NCBI GenBank assembly: GCA_019637295.1
Contig: JAHBVX010000003.1
Coordinates: 1 to 64,000 of the forward strand
From: Polyangiaceae bacterium
GTDB lineage: Bacteria; Myxococcota_A; Polyangia; Polyangiales; Polyangiaceae
DNA: 64,000 nucleotides
Direction: 5' to 3'
The notes under the pieces are model-generated. The model had not been told where the DNA came from. It ran no database searches and saw nothing but the letters and a program-made list of their open reading frames with translations. The translations under genes and the position numbers were made by a program. Within the stretch, counting starts at the first letter, position 1. Every line of letters starts with the position of its first letter. Below, in pieces: positions 20,193-30,250 of this stretch.

Positions 20193-20826
20193 GCTCGCGC
20201 ACCGCGACGCCGCGCTGACGGAGCCGCGCCGAGAGCCGCTCCTCCCAGTCGCCGGCGCCGGCGCCGGGCGGCAAGCTCAGCTCGATGCTCACCTCGCCGG
20301 CCTCGGCGACCACCGTCACCGTGGCGCCGGCGAGCGCGCCGGCGCCGAGCTCGATGCGAGCCGCCCCCCGGCGCGCCGAGCCGCCGATGGCGATGCGCCG
20401 CACGAGCTGCTCGGCGAGCACCTCGAGGGGCAGCCCGTGGGGCGGCGGCGGGGCCGCCGCGGCGGGAGGCGCGAACGCGAACCCCGGCGGTCGGCACAGG
20501 GTGAGCTGCAGGGGATCGACCCACGGGGCTGGCTCCCGGTGCTCGCCGAGCGCGGGCGCCTCCCGCTCGGGGTCGCCGTCGGCAGCCGGTGGAGCCAAGG
20601 CGGCGGGGTCGCGGGCCGGCGACGTCGTCCCAGCAGGCAGGGCCAGCGAGAGGTCGCCAAACGTCGCCGCAGGCCGGGCCGGGCGCTCCGGGCCCCCCTC
20701 GAGGGCGCGTCTGTCGCCCAGAAAGTAGCGAAATGTCAGGGGCGGCGACGTCGGCGCCGAACGCGCCGCGGGCGCCGGTGGCAGGCGGGAGGCAGCTGCG
20801 GCGCCCCGCGGCGGTTCGGTCTTCAT
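20179..20826 (-). CDS. Possible SctP/FliK-type hook- or needle-length control-like protein
   Basis: The protein is 215 residues (or 218 from an ATG 9 bp upstream). Residues 1-130 are Pro/Ala/Gly-rich and low complexity. The last 75 residues look structured: LEVLAEQLVRRIAIGG, then RIELGAGALAGATVTV and VSIELSLP, closing with WEERLSARLRQRGVAV. That beta-rich pattern followed by an amphipathic helix resembles the C-terminal domain of FliK and type III secretion SctP/HpaP proteins. Those proteins control flagellar hook or injectisome needle length. No other flagellar or type III genes are nearby, so the assignment is an inference from a short region. The gene diverges from the CBS-domain gene and overlaps truB at its end. 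Confidence 0.5.
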   Translation of the reverse strand: MKTEPPRGAAAASRLPPAPAARSAPTSPPLTFRYFLGDRRALEGGPERPARPAATFGDLSLALPAGTTSPARDPAALAPPAADGDPEREAPALGEHREPAPWVDPLQLTLCRPPGFAFAPPAAAAPPPPHGLPLEVLAEQLVRRIAIGGSARRGAARIELGAGALAGATVTVVAEAGEVSIELSLPPGAGAGDWEERLSARLRQRGVAVRELTVR

Positions 20827-20928
20827 GGCGGGCACATCGGCCGCCCGGCGCCGTGGGTTGCGCGGACGCTGGGGTCGTGGCTACCTTGGAGCCTTCGGAG
20901 GGGCCGCGTACGCCCCAGGACGCCAGAG

Positions 20929-22222
<1,294 letters not shown>

Positions 22223-22239
<17 letters not shown>

Positions 22240-22265
22240 AGAAGATCCACGCCGTCACCGCGGCG
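22223..22265. repeat. 14-bp direct repeat across the 3' end of the CBS-domain gene
   Basis: The 14-mer CCGTCACCGCGGCG occurs at 22223-22236 and again at 22252-22265, 29 bp apart. The first copy encodes the last codons of the CBS-domain protein; the second is in the short convergent gap. It may reflect a small duplication. No function is evident. Confidence 0.5.
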
Positions 22266-22286
22266 CGAAGGCCCAAAGATCCCTCG

Positions 22287-23423
22287 CTACGGCGAGCCGA
22301 TCATCTTGAGCCGCTCGTTGAGCGTGCGTCCGGTGTCGATCAGGCCGTCCTTCTCGTTGCCGGGCGTCTTGTCGCCGCGCAGCGTACGCTCCAGATCGCT
22401 CAGCTCGCGGGTGAGGCGAACGATGACGTCCGTGGGGCACACGGCGGCCTGAGTGTCCGGGTTGACGGGCATCAGATCCGGGTTCTCGCGATTGCGGGTC
22501 GGATCCCCGCTGGTGTAGCGCTTGAGCTTGAAGGTGCGGTCGCCCTGCTTGATCTCGAAGTCGTCCGGCCACTTGTAGGGCTTCTTGTCCTTGTCGCCTT
22601 CCTTCTTCTCGGAGAAGTCCTTGGCGTCGAAGGGCGCGGGCAGCGGCTGCATGCTGACCCAGGGACCGTGCGGTCCGTTCTCCACGAACACGCTCCAGCG
22701 CACCTTGGGCTTCTCCTTCTGAGCCAGGAAGTCCTCGATGGCCGGCTTGGCGCTGGTCAAGATGCTGCGGATCTTGTCCTTCTGATCGTTGGCCTCTTCC
22801 GAGCCGGCGGCGAAGTTGATCAGCATGGTGACGATCTGGGGGTTGAAGCGGCCGATGCCCTTACCCGCCAGGGTGGCGCCAGAGAACGGGATGTTGATAC
22901 CGCCGAGCTTGCTCACCTCTTCGGTCGGGTACTTGCTGCTCGACAGCTTCTCGCGCGCGCTCTTCAGCGCGTCGGCCAGCTCTTCGATCTGGGTGTTGGC
23001 GGTGTCCACTTCCTTGACCAACTCCTGGGCGCCGGACAGCGCCGCCGTGGCGCCCTTGCCCCGCTCGACACCACCGCCGACGGCGTAACCAACCACGCCG
23101 CCTACGACGCAGGCGACGAACGCGAGCACGACGACCTTGGCGCGGCCCTTCTTCTGAGCTTGGACGACCTCCTCGCTCATCTCGATCTTGATCGCGGCGG
23201 GCTCCGCGCGCACCGGCGCCTGATCCGCGGAGATGGCAGAGTAGGGATTGCTCGCGTCGATCTTCGGGCGCTCGGGGGCGGCAGAGCCGAAGGGCGGCGC
23301 CGGCACCCCCGACGGCTTGGGCAGCCCGACCGGCGGCGGAATGGATGCGCCCGCAGGCGCGGTCACGGTCTTCTTCCCGAGGCGAGCCTTCAGGTCGATC
23401 TTGGGCTTCTTTTCGTCGGCCAT
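22287..23423 (-). CDS. Membrane-anchored periplasmic protein of unknown function
   Basis: The 378-residue protein starts with a cytoplasmic region of about 95 residues (KIDLKARLGKK then Pro/Ala-rich). One transmembrane helix lies at about 96-117 (KVVVLAFVACVVGGVVGYAV). A helical, partly coiled-coil stretch follows, rich in Glu/Lys/Leu (VKEVDTANTQIEELADALKS), and then a larger soluble domain (VRWSVFVENGPHGPWVSMQP). The KARLGKKTV element after the start and the same layout appear to me typical of a myxobacterial family without assigned function. ATG 23423 was preferred because upstream codons look like non-coding sequence. It converges with the CBS-domain gene and diverges from the hydrolase gene. 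Confidence 0.68.
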   Translation of the reverse strand: MADEKKPKIDLKARLGKKTVTAPAGASIPPPVGLPKPSGVPAPPFGSAAPERPKIDASNPYSAISADQAPVRAEPAAIKIEMSEEVVQAQKKGRAKVVVLAFVACVVGGVVGYAVGGGVERGKGATAALSGAQELVKEVDTANTQIEELADALKSAREKLSSSKYPTEEVSKLGGINIPFSGATLAGKGIGRFNPQIVTMLINFAAGSEEANDQKDKIRSILTSAKPAIEDFLAQKEKPKVRWSVFVENGPHGPWVSMQPLPAPFDAKDFSEKKEGDKDKKPYKWPDDFEIKQGDRTFKLKRYTSGDPTRNRENPDLMPVNPDTQAAVCPTDVIVRLTRELSDLERTLRGDKTPGNEKDGLIDTGRTLNERLKMIGSP

Positions 23424-23589
23424 TGCTTTGGTCGCGGGCAGCCCATCGATGGCACGCCCAGCGCGCGCGACACTACCGGCCACGGCGCGAGCCGGCAAGA
23501 ATGAAACTGCCGGTGCACGCCGGGGAGGGCCGGAGCCTCTTTACGGCGGCGCGACGGACGGGCATGGTCGCTGGCTTCGGACCCGATCG

Positions 23590-24465
23590 ATGCGCGCCCA
23601 GCTGGTGCCCCGCACACTGACCACGGACGACGGCGCCACAATCGCCTACTACGACACGGGCGGCGCTCTACCCGCGATCGTGCTGGCCAACGGCCTGGGA
23701 GGCCCCATCGCCGCCTGGAAGCACCAGATCGACTACCTGTCGGATCGCTACCGCTTCATCAGCTGGGACTACCGAGGGCTGTACTCCTCCCCCCGGCCGC
23801 CCGGCGACAAGCCGGCCCTCGGGATCCGGACTCACGCCCGCGACCTCGAGGCGGTGCTCGCGGTCACCGGGGTGGAGCGCGCGGCGCTCGTGGGTTGGAG
23901 CATGGGCGTGCAGGTGCTGCTCGAGCTGTACGAGGTCCACCCGGAACGAGCCAGTCATCTGGTGCTGATCAACGGCACCTACGGCAGGCCCTTCACCACC
24001 GTCGCCCTGCCGCTCATCGCCGGACACATTCCCCAGCTGGTGCGACGCGCACGCAGCCTCAAGGACCTGGGCAAGCGACTCATCAAGCGCGCGAGCGTAC
24101 AGCCCGAGACGCTGCCCTGGCTCAAACGGCTCGGGCTCGTGGGCGCCACCCTGGACGACGAGGTGTTCGCCGAGATCGCCGAGCAGTTCGCGAACCTGGA
24201 CCTGACCACGTACCTCACCATCCTCGAGGAGCTCGGCTCGCACGACGCGTCGCGGGTACTCGACACGGTGGACGTCCCGGCGCTGGTCATCGCCGGTGAG
24301 CGCGACCTGTTCACGCCCAAGCAGGTGGCCCAGCAGATGGCGCGTCGGATCCGCGGGGGCGAGATCCTGATCGTGCGAGGCGCGAGCCACTACGCGGCCA
24401 TCGAGTATCCCGAGCTAGTGAACCTTCGCATCGAGAAGTTCTTGCGCGAGCACGACTACGGCTGA
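23590..24465 (+). CDS. Alpha/beta hydrolase
   Basis: The 291-residue alpha/beta-fold hydrolase has an oxyanion-loop NGLGGP (34-39), the nucleophile elbow GWSMGV with Ser104, Asp239 in AGERDLFTP and His267 in GASHYAAIEYPE, so the triad is complete. The cap region (about 145-205) is helical and basic. The best match by eye is the broad family of esterase/lipase and C-C hydrolase-like proteins; the substrate cannot be inferred. ATG 23590 was chosen because the protein then begins just before the first strand. The last 10 bp overlap the convergent PilZ gene. Confidence 0.88.
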   Translation: MRAQLVPRTLTTDDGATIAYYDTGGALPAIVLANGLGGPIAAWKHQIDYLSDRYRFISWDYRGLYSSPRPPGDKPALGIRTHARDLEAVLAVTGVERAALVGWSMGVQVLLELYEVHPERASHLVLINGTYGRPFTTVALPLIAGHIPQLVRRARSLKDLGKRLIKRASVQPETLPWLKRLGLVGATLDDEVFAEIAEQFANLDLTTYLTILEELGSHDASRVLDTVDVPALVIAGERDLFTPKQVAQQMARRIRGGEILIVRGASHYAAIEYPELVNLRIEKFLREHDYG

Positions 24466-24761
24466 GCGACGAAGCGCCGCAGGCGTGCCTGATCCTTGGC
24501 GCCGAGGTTCACGAAGCTCAGGGCCTCCCGCCCGCCCCGGCGGCCCACGCTCCGAACCCACAGCCACGCCGGCTCCCGCTCCCCGGGCAAGGTCAGCTCT
24601 ATGGCGAAAGAAGGCGCCACGTCCCGCGGCTCGAGCAGAGTGTCGACCAGGATCCCGGTCGTGGACACGTCCACCGTGCGAGACAGGTGAGGATGACCGG
24701 CGATGTACTTGTTGAAGTACACCCGGAAGGGCTTGCGCGCGGCGCGACGACGTTCGGACAT
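24456..24761 (-). CDS. PilZ domain protein (c-di-GMP receptor)
   Basis: The 101-residue protein is essentially one PilZ domain. The N-terminal RxxxR motif is at Arg5/Arg9 and the DxSxxG motif (VDVSTTGILVD) has Asp31, Ser33 and Gly36, together the c-di-GMP-binding signature. The rest is beta-barrel-like: FAIELTLPG, then WLWVRSVGRRGG and ALSFVNLG. Such proteins couple cyclic-di-GMP to motility, exopolysaccharide or transcription. A diguanylate cyclase is encoded about 20 kb away in this window, but no functional link is shown. ATG 24761 is divergent from trpG, 63 bp away. The 3' end overlaps the hydrolase gene by 10 bp. Confidence 0.88.
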   Translation of the reverse strand: MSERRRAARKPFRVYFNKYIAGHPHLSRTVDVSTTGILVDTLLEPRDVAPSFAIELTLPGEREPAWLWVRSVGRRGGREALSFVNLGAKDQARLRRFVAQP

Positions 24762-24824
24762 GGCCGCCGGATCATGCGCCACTCGGCGGGGGCGCGCGAG
24801 TTTGTGGTAACGTTCGCGTAGCTC

Positions 24825-25406
24825 ATGCTGCGGCGCATCGTCGTGGTCGATAACTACGACTCGTTCACCTACAACCTCGTGCAGTACCTGCTCGCCCTCG
24901 GAGCCGAGTGCGACGTACGGCTCAACGATCGCGTCAACGTCGACGCGATCGACGCCGCCGCGCCGGACGGCATCCTGCTGTCGCCGGGGCCGGGCAACCC
25001 GGACGACGCAGGCGTCACGCTTCAGGTGCTGCGCGAGCTGTCCCCGCGCATCCCCACCCTCGGGGTGTGCCTGGGTCACCAGGCGCTGGCCCAGGCCTTT
25101 GGCGGCACGATCGTGCGCGCCGACCGGCTGATGCACGGCAAGGTCAGCCCCGTCGAGCACGACGGTCGCACCCTCTTCGCCGGCCTGCCCTCACCCTTCG
25201 TCGCCACCCGCTATCACTCGCTGATCGTCGCGCCGGACAGCCTGCCGGCGTGCCTCGAGGTCAGCGCGCGCACCGCCGAGGGCGAGATCATGGGCCTGCG
25301 GCATCGCTCGCTGCCCATCGAGGGGGTGCAGTTTCACCCCGAGTCCATCCTCTCGGAGCAGGGCGAGGCGCTGCTCCACAACTGGCTTCGGGGTCTGTCG
25401 CGATGA
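24825..25406 (+). CDS. trpG: Anthranilate/aminodeoxychorismate synthase glutamine amidotransferase subunit
   Basis: The 193-residue class I glutamine amidotransferase supplies ammonia to anthranilate synthase (TrpE) or aminodeoxychorismate synthase (PabB). It has [27 protein letters not shown], the nucleophile Cys82 in [10 protein letters not shown], and His171/Glu173 in QFHPESIL, all intact. Linkage to trpD and trpC favours tryptophan synthesis, but dual use as pabA is common. Its stop overlaps the trpD start (ATGA). trpE is not in the window. Confidence 0.93.
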   Translation: MLRRIVVVDNYDSFTYNLVQYLLALGAECDVRLNDRVNVDAIDAAAPDGILLSPGPGNPDDAGVTLQVLRELSPRIPTLGVCLGHQALAQAFGGTIVRADRLMHGKVSPVEHDGRTLFAGLPSPFVATRYHSLIVAPDSLPACLEVSARTAEGEIMGLRHRSLPIEGVQFHPESILSEQGEALLHNWLRGLSR

Positions 25407-26434
25407 ACGCCATCCCCTTCCCCGAGGCCTTCGCCGAGCTCGAGCGTCCCGCGGGCGCCACGGCCGAGACGGTGCGACGCGTGTTCGACGCCATCCTGCG
25501 CGGCGAGTGGACGCCGGTGCAGGTCGCCGGCTTCGCCATCGCGCTGCGCCTGCGGGGCGAGACGCCCGAGCAGATCGCCGCGGCCGCGGAGGCGCTGCGC
25601 GCGACGATGGTCGCCGTCGACCACGACTTCCCGCTGGTGCTCGATACGTGCGGCACGGGCGGAGATGGCCAAGGCACGCTGAACCTGTCCACCGGGGCGG
25701 CGCTGATCGCGGCGGCGTGCGGCGTGGTCGTGGCCAAACACGGCAATCGGGGCGTCTCCAGCCGGGCGGGCAGCGCCGACGTGCTCGAGGCCCTCGGCAT
25801 CCCGCTCGAGCTCGGCGCCAGTGACGCCGGGGTGCTGCTCGGCGAGGTCGGGATCACCTTCCTGATGGCGCCCGCGCACCACCCGGCCATGCGCCACGGC
25901 GGCGTCGCGCGGCGCGAGCTGGGCGTGCGCACCATCTTCAACTGCCTGGGACCGCTGGCCAACCCGGCGCGCGCCAGCCACCAGCTGCTCGGCGCCTACG
26001 ACGACGCGCTCAGACCGATCCTCGCGCGCACCCTCGCCCGGCTGGGCAGCGAGCGGGCGTGGGTCGTGCGCGGCGCCGACGGCCTCGACGAGGTGAGCCC
26101 ACACGGCGTCACCCGCGTCAGCCGCCTGCAAGGAGGCGTCATCGACGAGCTCGAGATCCACCCGGAGGACTTCGGCTTGGCGCCGAGCCCCCGCGGAGCC
26201 ACCCAGGGCGGCTCCGCCGACGACAACGCGCGGGCCCTCGGCGCCATCCTCGCCGGCGAGGCGCACCCGGCCCGCGACGCGCTGCTGCTCAACGCCGCCG
26301 CCGCCCTCGTGGTCGCCCTCGACCTGCCGCCGCGGGACGCGCGGGCGCGAGCTCAGGAGGCGCTGGACTCCGGCGCCGCGGCCCACACCCTGGAGCGCTG
26401 GCGCCGGGCGGCGCGTGCGCGAATCTCCGCCTGA
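25403..26434 (+). CDS. trpD: Anthranilate phosphoribosyltransferase
   Basis: TrpD transfers phosphoribose from PRPP to anthranilate, the second step of tryptophan synthesis. The 343-residue protein shows the N-terminal helical domain, the PRPP-binding [20 protein letters not shown], and [21 protein letters not shown]. The anthranilate-site region ([20 protein letters not shown]) is followed by [14 protein letters not shown], all typical. The start overlaps trpG by 4 bp. The stop and the trpC start share one base (TGATG), so the three genes form a tightly coupled operon. Confidence 0.95.
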   Translation: MNAIPFPEAFAELERPAGATAETVRRVFDAILRGEWTPVQVAGFAIALRLRGETPEQIAAAAEALRATMVAVDHDFPLVLDTCGTGGDGQGTLNLSTGAALIAAACGVVVAKHGNRGVSSRAGSADVLEALGIPLELGASDAGVLLGEVGITFLMAPAHHPAMRHGGVARRELGVRTIFNCLGPLANPARASHQLLGAYDDALRPILARTLARLGSERAWVVRGADGLDEVSPHGVTRVSRLQGGVIDELEIHPEDFGLAPSPRGATQGGSADDNARALGAILAGEAHPARDALLLNAAAALVVALDLPPRDARARAQEALDSGAAAHTLERWRRAARARISA

Positions 26435-27195
26435 TGGGCGTGCTCGACGACATCCTCAGCGCGAAGCAGCGGGAGATCGCCGCGCTCGGCGGGGCCCCAC
26501 TGCCCGCGCCCCCGCCGCCGCGCGCGGCTGAGCTCGTGCGCCCCGCGGGCGCGCCCCTGCGCGTCATCGCCGAGATCAAGCATCGCTCGCCCTCGGCGGG
26601 CGAGCTGTCGCGCGCGCTCCCGGTCGAGGAGCGCGCCCGCCGCTACGAGCGCGCGGGCGCGGCGCTGGTGAGCGTGCTGACGGACCAGAGCTTCTTCGGC
26701 GGCAGCTACGAGGACCTGGCCCGCGCCCGCGCGGGCACGACCCTACCCATCCTGGCCAAAGAGTTCGTGCTCGACGAGAGTCAGCTCGAGCGCGCGCGCG
26801 CGTTCGGCGCCGACGCGGTGCTGCTCATCGTTCGCATCCTCGACGCCCGGCGGCTCGGTCAGCTGCTGGAGGCGGCGCGGGGGTTGTCGCTCGAGCCGCT
26901 GGTGGAGGTGACCACCCACGACGAGGCCCGCATCGCGCTCTCTGCGGGAGCCGAGCTGGTCGGCGTCAACGCGCGGGATCTGGACACGCTCCGCATGGAC
27001 CCGGCGCGCGCGGCGGCGGTGCTCGCGTCGCTGCCGCGCTGGGTGACGTCCGTCCACCTGTCGGGCCTCGCCTCGGCCGATGACGTCGCGCGCATCGCGC
27101 GCTCGCCCGCGCACGCGGCGCTGGTGGGTGAGGCGCTGATGCGCACGGACGATCCCGAGCCGCTGCTCGCGGAGTGGGTGCGCGCCGCCGGCTAA
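26434..27195 (+). CDS. trpC: Indole-3-glycerol-phosphate synthase
   Basis: TrpC closes the indole ring from carboxyphenylaminodeoxyribulose phosphate. The 253-residue TIM barrel begins with LDDILSAKQREIAAL and contains EIKHRSPSAGEL (catalytic Lys and phosphate contacts), LTDQSFFGGSYEDL, LAKEFVLDESQ with the general acid Lys, EVTTHDEARIAL and VGVNARDLDTL. A C-terminal GEALMR phosphate-binding segment is present. The start is shared with the trpD stop. trpF, trpB and trpA do not follow: the next gene is a Xer recombinase after 36 bp. Confidence 0.95.
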   Translation: MGVLDDILSAKQREIAALGGAPLPAPPPPRAAELVRPAGAPLRVIAEIKHRSPSAGELSRALPVEERARRYERAGAALVSVLTDQSFFGGSYEDLARARAGTTLPILAKEFVLDESQLERARAFGADAVLLIVRILDARRLGQLLEAARGLSLEPLVEVTTHDEARIALSAGAELVGVNARDLDTLRMDPARAAAVLASLPRWVTSVHLSGLASADDVARIARSPAHAALVGEALMRTDDPEPLLAEWVRAAG

Positions 27196-27231
27196 GTTGC
27201 CCGGCCGGCGGCCCGCACCTAAGACAGTGGG

Positions 27232-28131
27232 ATGCGACTCGAGTCCCAGGTCGACGCCTACCTGGCGCAGCTGCGGGTCGAGCGCGGGCTGTCCCCCAAC
27301 ACCGTGGCCGGGTACGGCCGGGACCTGGCCAAGCTGGTCGCGTTCTGCCAGGAGCGCGGCGTCGCCGAGGCCAAGCAGATCGATCTGGGGCTGCTCAGCG
27401 CCTGGCTGGGTGGTCTGGCCAAGGCGGGGCTGTCCGCCCGCAGCGCCGCGCGGCACCTGTCGGCGGCTCGCGGCTGCCTGCGCTTCCTGGTCAAGGAGGG
27501 CGTCCTCGATGGGGACCCGACGACGCGTTCGGCGCGGCCCCGCTTCGGGCGCAAGCTCCCCCACACGCTGAGCGAAGCGGACCTCGTGCGGCTGATCGAG
27601 ACGCCCCCCGCCGACAAGCCGCGCGGGCTGCGGGACCGCGCGATGCTGAGCGTGGGCTACGCCGCGGGGCTGCGGGCCAGCGAGCTGGTGGGACTGCGGC
27701 TGAGGGATCTGGATCTCACCCGCGGCGTGGTGGCCGTCACGGGCAAGGGCAACAAGCGCCGACTCGTGCCCCTGGGGGAGCTCGCCCTCGCGCACCTCGA
27801 GGCGCACCTCGAAGCGCGCCAGGCGACCGAGTCGAGGCGCCGCCGCGCTCCCTCGCCCTACGTCTTCACCTCGCCGCGGGGTGGTCCCCTCACGCGCCAG
27901 GCGTACTGGAAGATCGTCAGGGCCACGGCCCGCGCCGCGGGCATCCGCGAGGCGGCCTACCCCCACCAGCTGCGTCACTCCTTCGCGACCCACCTGCTCG
28001 CGGGCGGCGCGGATCTGCGCAGCGTGCAGGTGATGCTCGGTCACAGCGACGTGGCCACGACGGAGATCTACACCCACGTCTCGCAGGGCCACGTCCGCCA
28101 GGCCCACCGCCGAGCCCATCCCCGGGGCTGA
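27232..28131 (+). CDS. xerC: Xer-type tyrosine recombinase
   Basis: The 299-residue protein has an N-terminal SAM-like core-binding domain (residues 1-95) and a catalytic domain. All active-site residues are present: Arg148 (GLRASELVGL), Lys172 (GKGNKRR), His245/Arg248 (HQLRHSFATHLL), His271 (LGHSDVATTEIYTH) and nucleophile Tyr280. Length and sequence fit the chromosome-dimer-resolution XerC/XerD family rather than phage integrases. XerC versus XerD cannot be settled by eye, so the symbol is provisional. Nothing around it suggests a mobile element. It follows trpC by 36 bp on the same strand and may be cotranscribed. Confidence 0.88.
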   Translation: MRLESQVDAYLAQLRVERGLSPNTVAGYGRDLAKLVAFCQERGVAEAKQIDLGLLSAWLGGLAKAGLSARSAARHLSAARGCLRFLVKEGVLDGDPTTRSARPRFGRKLPHTLSEADLVRLIETPPADKPRGLRDRAMLSVGYAAGLRASELVGLRLRDLDLTRGVVAVTGKGNKRRLVPLGELALAHLEAHLEARQATESRRRRAPSPYVFTSPRGGPLTRQAYWKIVRATARAAGIREAAYPHQLRHSFATHLLAGGADLRSVQVMLGHSDVATTEIYTHVSQGHVRQAHRRAHPRG

Positions 28132-28183
28132 CGGGCTTGCCGGTCCGACGCGGCCACGACGCGTCGCGCCCCGCCCGGCGGGG

Positions 28184-29041
28184 TTGTGGCGCCTGGCGCG
28201 ACAGCGTAAAATCTTCGCCTTGCCGCCGAGCTTCGAGCGCATCCACCCCCGCGCGGCGGCCATCCCCGTCGTCGTCGAGGTTCCCCACGCCGGCCTCGCG
28301 GCGGACGCGGAGGCCCTCGCCACCCTGGTGGCGCCGGCCCGGAGCCTGGCCCGGGACGCGGACCTCTACGTCGACGAGCTGTTCGAAGCTGCTCCCGCGC
28401 TGGGCGCGACCCTGCTCGTGGCTCGCATCAGCCGCTATGTGTGCGATCTCAACCGCGGTCCCGCGGACGTGGACGCGCGCGCGGTCGAGGGCGCCCAGGG
28501 CGCGGGACACGCGCACGGCTTGGTGTGGCACCGGACCACCGACGGCCAGCCCGCGCTGGACCGCCCGCTGCCCCGCGCCGAGCTAGAGCGCCGAATCCAC
28601 GGCATTTACCGTCCGTATCACGCAGCGCTGCAAGAGGCGCTGGACGAGGTCCGCCGGCAGTTCGGCTTCGCGATCCTGCTGTGTGGGCACTCGATGCCGA
28701 GCCGGGGCCGGCGTGACCACTCGGATCTGGGCCAAGAACGCGCGGACGTGGTGCCCGGCTCGCGGGGCCGGACCAGCGCTGCGGCGGCGGTGATCGACGC
28801 CGTCGAGTCCGTCGCCCGCGCCCGGGGCCTGCGAGTGCGCCACGACGAACCCTACCGGGGAGGCTACAGCACGGGGCGCTACGGCCGTCCGGAGGAGCAC
28901 ATCCACGCCATCCAGGTCGAGCTGAACCGAAAGCTCTACATGAACGAGCGATCGCTCCAGAGAAAGCCTAATGATTTCGAGGCAACGCGCGCTCTATGTG
29001 GCGCGCTGGTGGCAGAGCTGGGAAAGCTTGCGCTAGCATGA
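28184..29041 (+). CDS. N-formylglutamate amidohydrolase-like protein
   Basis: This is a 285-residue member of the N-formylglutamate amidohydrolase (HutG/FGase) family. Visible features are VVVEVPHAG near residue 30, the CDLNRGPADVDARAVEG segment (the DxNR motif of the family), a WHRTTDG region, the GHSMPSRGRRDHSDLG motif around residues 170-185, and a late HIHAIQVELNRKLYMNE. Members cleave N-formyl-glutamate or similar acylated amino acids in the cytoplasm using a metal. The start is uncertain: GTG 28184 or TTG 28220 (MPPSFERIH), neither with a strong Shine-Dalgarno. The stop overlaps the next start by 4 bp. No histidine-degradation genes are adjacent. Confidence 0.82.
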   Translation: MWRLARQRKIFALPPSFERIHPRAAAIPVVVEVPHAGLAADAEALATLVAPARSLARDADLYVDELFEAAPALGATLLVARISRYVCDLNRGPADVDARAVEGAQGAGHAHGLVWHRTTDGQPALDRPLPRAELERRIHGIYRPYHAALQEALDEVRRQFGFAILLCGHSMPSRGRRDHSDLGQERADVVPGSRGRTSAAAAVIDAVESVARARGLRVRHDEPYRGGYSTGRYGRPEEHIHAIQVELNRKLYMNERSLQRKPNDFEATRALCGALVAELGKLALA

Positions 29042-29988
29042 GGCCCTCCCCCCCGATGGGAACCGTCAATCCCAGCACCGAGTCGGTGACCCGCGGCCCG
29101 ACCTCCGGCATCCACCGTGCAGCCACGACCCCGCAGAAGCCCCTGCTCGCTTCCGAGGTGCTGCGCGAAGAGCTCGCCCCGCTGCAGCCCGCGGGCGCGG
29201 AGTGCAGGCGCTGGCTGCTCATCGTCGCCGCGGCGCTGTCGCTGCTGGGCGTAGGTATTCGCTTCGGTCTCGGCGCGCCGGCGCTCAACGCCGACAACGC
29301 AACCATCGGTTTTTCCGCTGCGGGCGCGCTCGCCGCCATCGCCCTGCTGCCCTTCCCCTACGCGCTGCGGGCGGGCCTGTCCTCCGGGCTCGCCGTCACG
29401 CTGGTGGCCCTGGGCGTGCGCGGCGCCGGCCCCCTCGCCGGGCTCGACGTGGATGGCGGCTGGCTGTCCGCGGTCGCGCGCATGGTCGCGCTCACGGCGG
29501 TGCCTGCCGCGTTGCTCCTGCGCGCCCGCTACCGAGCCTACCAGCGCGCCCGCCACGTCTTGGCGGCCGCGCTGGTCCTGAGCGTGCCGTTCGTGGCTCA
29601 AGAGGCGTGGCTGGCGCTCGACGGCTCCGCAGCCCTGATCTCGCGCATCGGCAGCGCCTCCAGCGTGGCGGTGGTGGCGTGCGCACTGTTCGGCTTCATG
29701 GGCCAGGGTACCACCGGCCTCGGCAACCTCTGGGCCTGGTTGGTCTGGCTCGTCCTCAGCGCCGAGATCGGCCTGCGCCAGCTGACCCCCCTGGGCGACT
29801 CGGAGGCCGGCCTCCTCGTGTACCCGGCGACCAGCGTCGGGGTCCTGTGCGCCGCCATCCTCGGCAGCCTCGGCCTGTTCCAGCTGCTCGCCGCCTGGCT
29901 GGGCCCCGAGGCCCGGCGCCAGTCCCTGCCCAGCCCCAAGGCGCCTCCGAAAGTGACCGAAGAGCGCTTGAACGAGCCTGTTGCTTGA
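29038..29988 (+). CDS. Polytopic membrane protein of unknown function
   Basis: The 316-residue protein has a soluble N-terminal part of about 60 residues and then about eight hydrophobic segments, for example WLLIVAAALSLLGVGIRFGL, ATIGFSAAGALAAIALLPF, AGLSSGLAVTLVALGV and GLLVYPATSVGVLCAAILGS. It has a short hydrophilic tail and no signature I recognise. The start (ATG 29038) is inside the preceding stop codon (ATGA), so it is translated with the amidohydrolase-like gene. rpmB follows after 21 bp. Confidence 0.68.
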   Translation: MRPSPPMGTVNPSTESVTRGPTSGIHRAATTPQKPLLASEVLREELAPLQPAGAECRRWLLIVAAALSLLGVGIRFGLGAPALNADNATIGFSAAGALAAIALLPFPYALRAGLSSGLAVTLVALGVRGAGPLAGLDVDGGWLSAVARMVALTAVPAALLLRARYRAYQRARHVLAAALVLSVPFVAQEAWLALDGSAALISRIGSASSVAVVACALFGFMGQGTTGLGNLWAWLVWLVLSAEIGLRQLTPLGDSEAGLLVYPATSVGVLCAAILGSLGLFQLLAAWLGPEARRQSLPSPKAPPKVTEERLNEPVA

Positions 29989-30009
29989 GCTAGGGTCCGC
30001 GCCCTTCCC

Positions 30010-30237
30010 ATGGCCCGCAGCGAAATCACCGGAAAGCGGCGCATGAGCGCCCGCAACGTCTCCCACTCCAACATCAAGACGCCGCGCTGGCAGAACGTGA
30101 ACGTTCAACGGCGGAGGCTCTGGGTGCCCGAGCTCGGCCGCTACGTGTCGCTCAAGCTCACGACCAGCGATCTGCGGACCGTGGACAAGATCGGCCTGGT
30201 GGCCTTCGCCAAGAAGCACGGCCTGCGCGTCGACTGA
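30010..30237 (+). CDS. rpmB: 50S ribosomal protein L28
   Basis: This 75-residue L28 starts MARSEITGKRRMSARNVSHS, the family opening, continues with NVQRRRLWVPELGRYVSLKL and ends with LRTVDKIGLVAFAKKHGL. L28 binds the large subunit near the E site. It lacks the Cys found in the zinc-binding form, so it is the zinc-independent (C-) type. It stands 21 bp after a membrane-protein gene and converges with the GGT-like gene, 13 bp apart. rpmG is not adjacent. Confidence 0.95.
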   Translation: MARSEITGKRRMSARNVSHSNIKTPRWQNVNVQRRRLWVPELGRYVSLKLTTSDLRTVDKIGLVAFAKKHGLRVD

Positions 30238-30250
30238 CGACGCCGGCCGT

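Noticed and set aside
20437-20928. Upstream extension of the CBS-domain protein through the divergent region
   Set aside because: The extra residues are Arg/Gly-rich and overlap the SctP/FliK-like gene. The membrane region begins just after TTG 20929.
27232-28131. The tyrosine recombinase as a sign of an integrated element
   Set aside because: Length and sequence fit the housekeeping XerC/XerD family. No tRNA, attachment repeat or phage gene is nearby.
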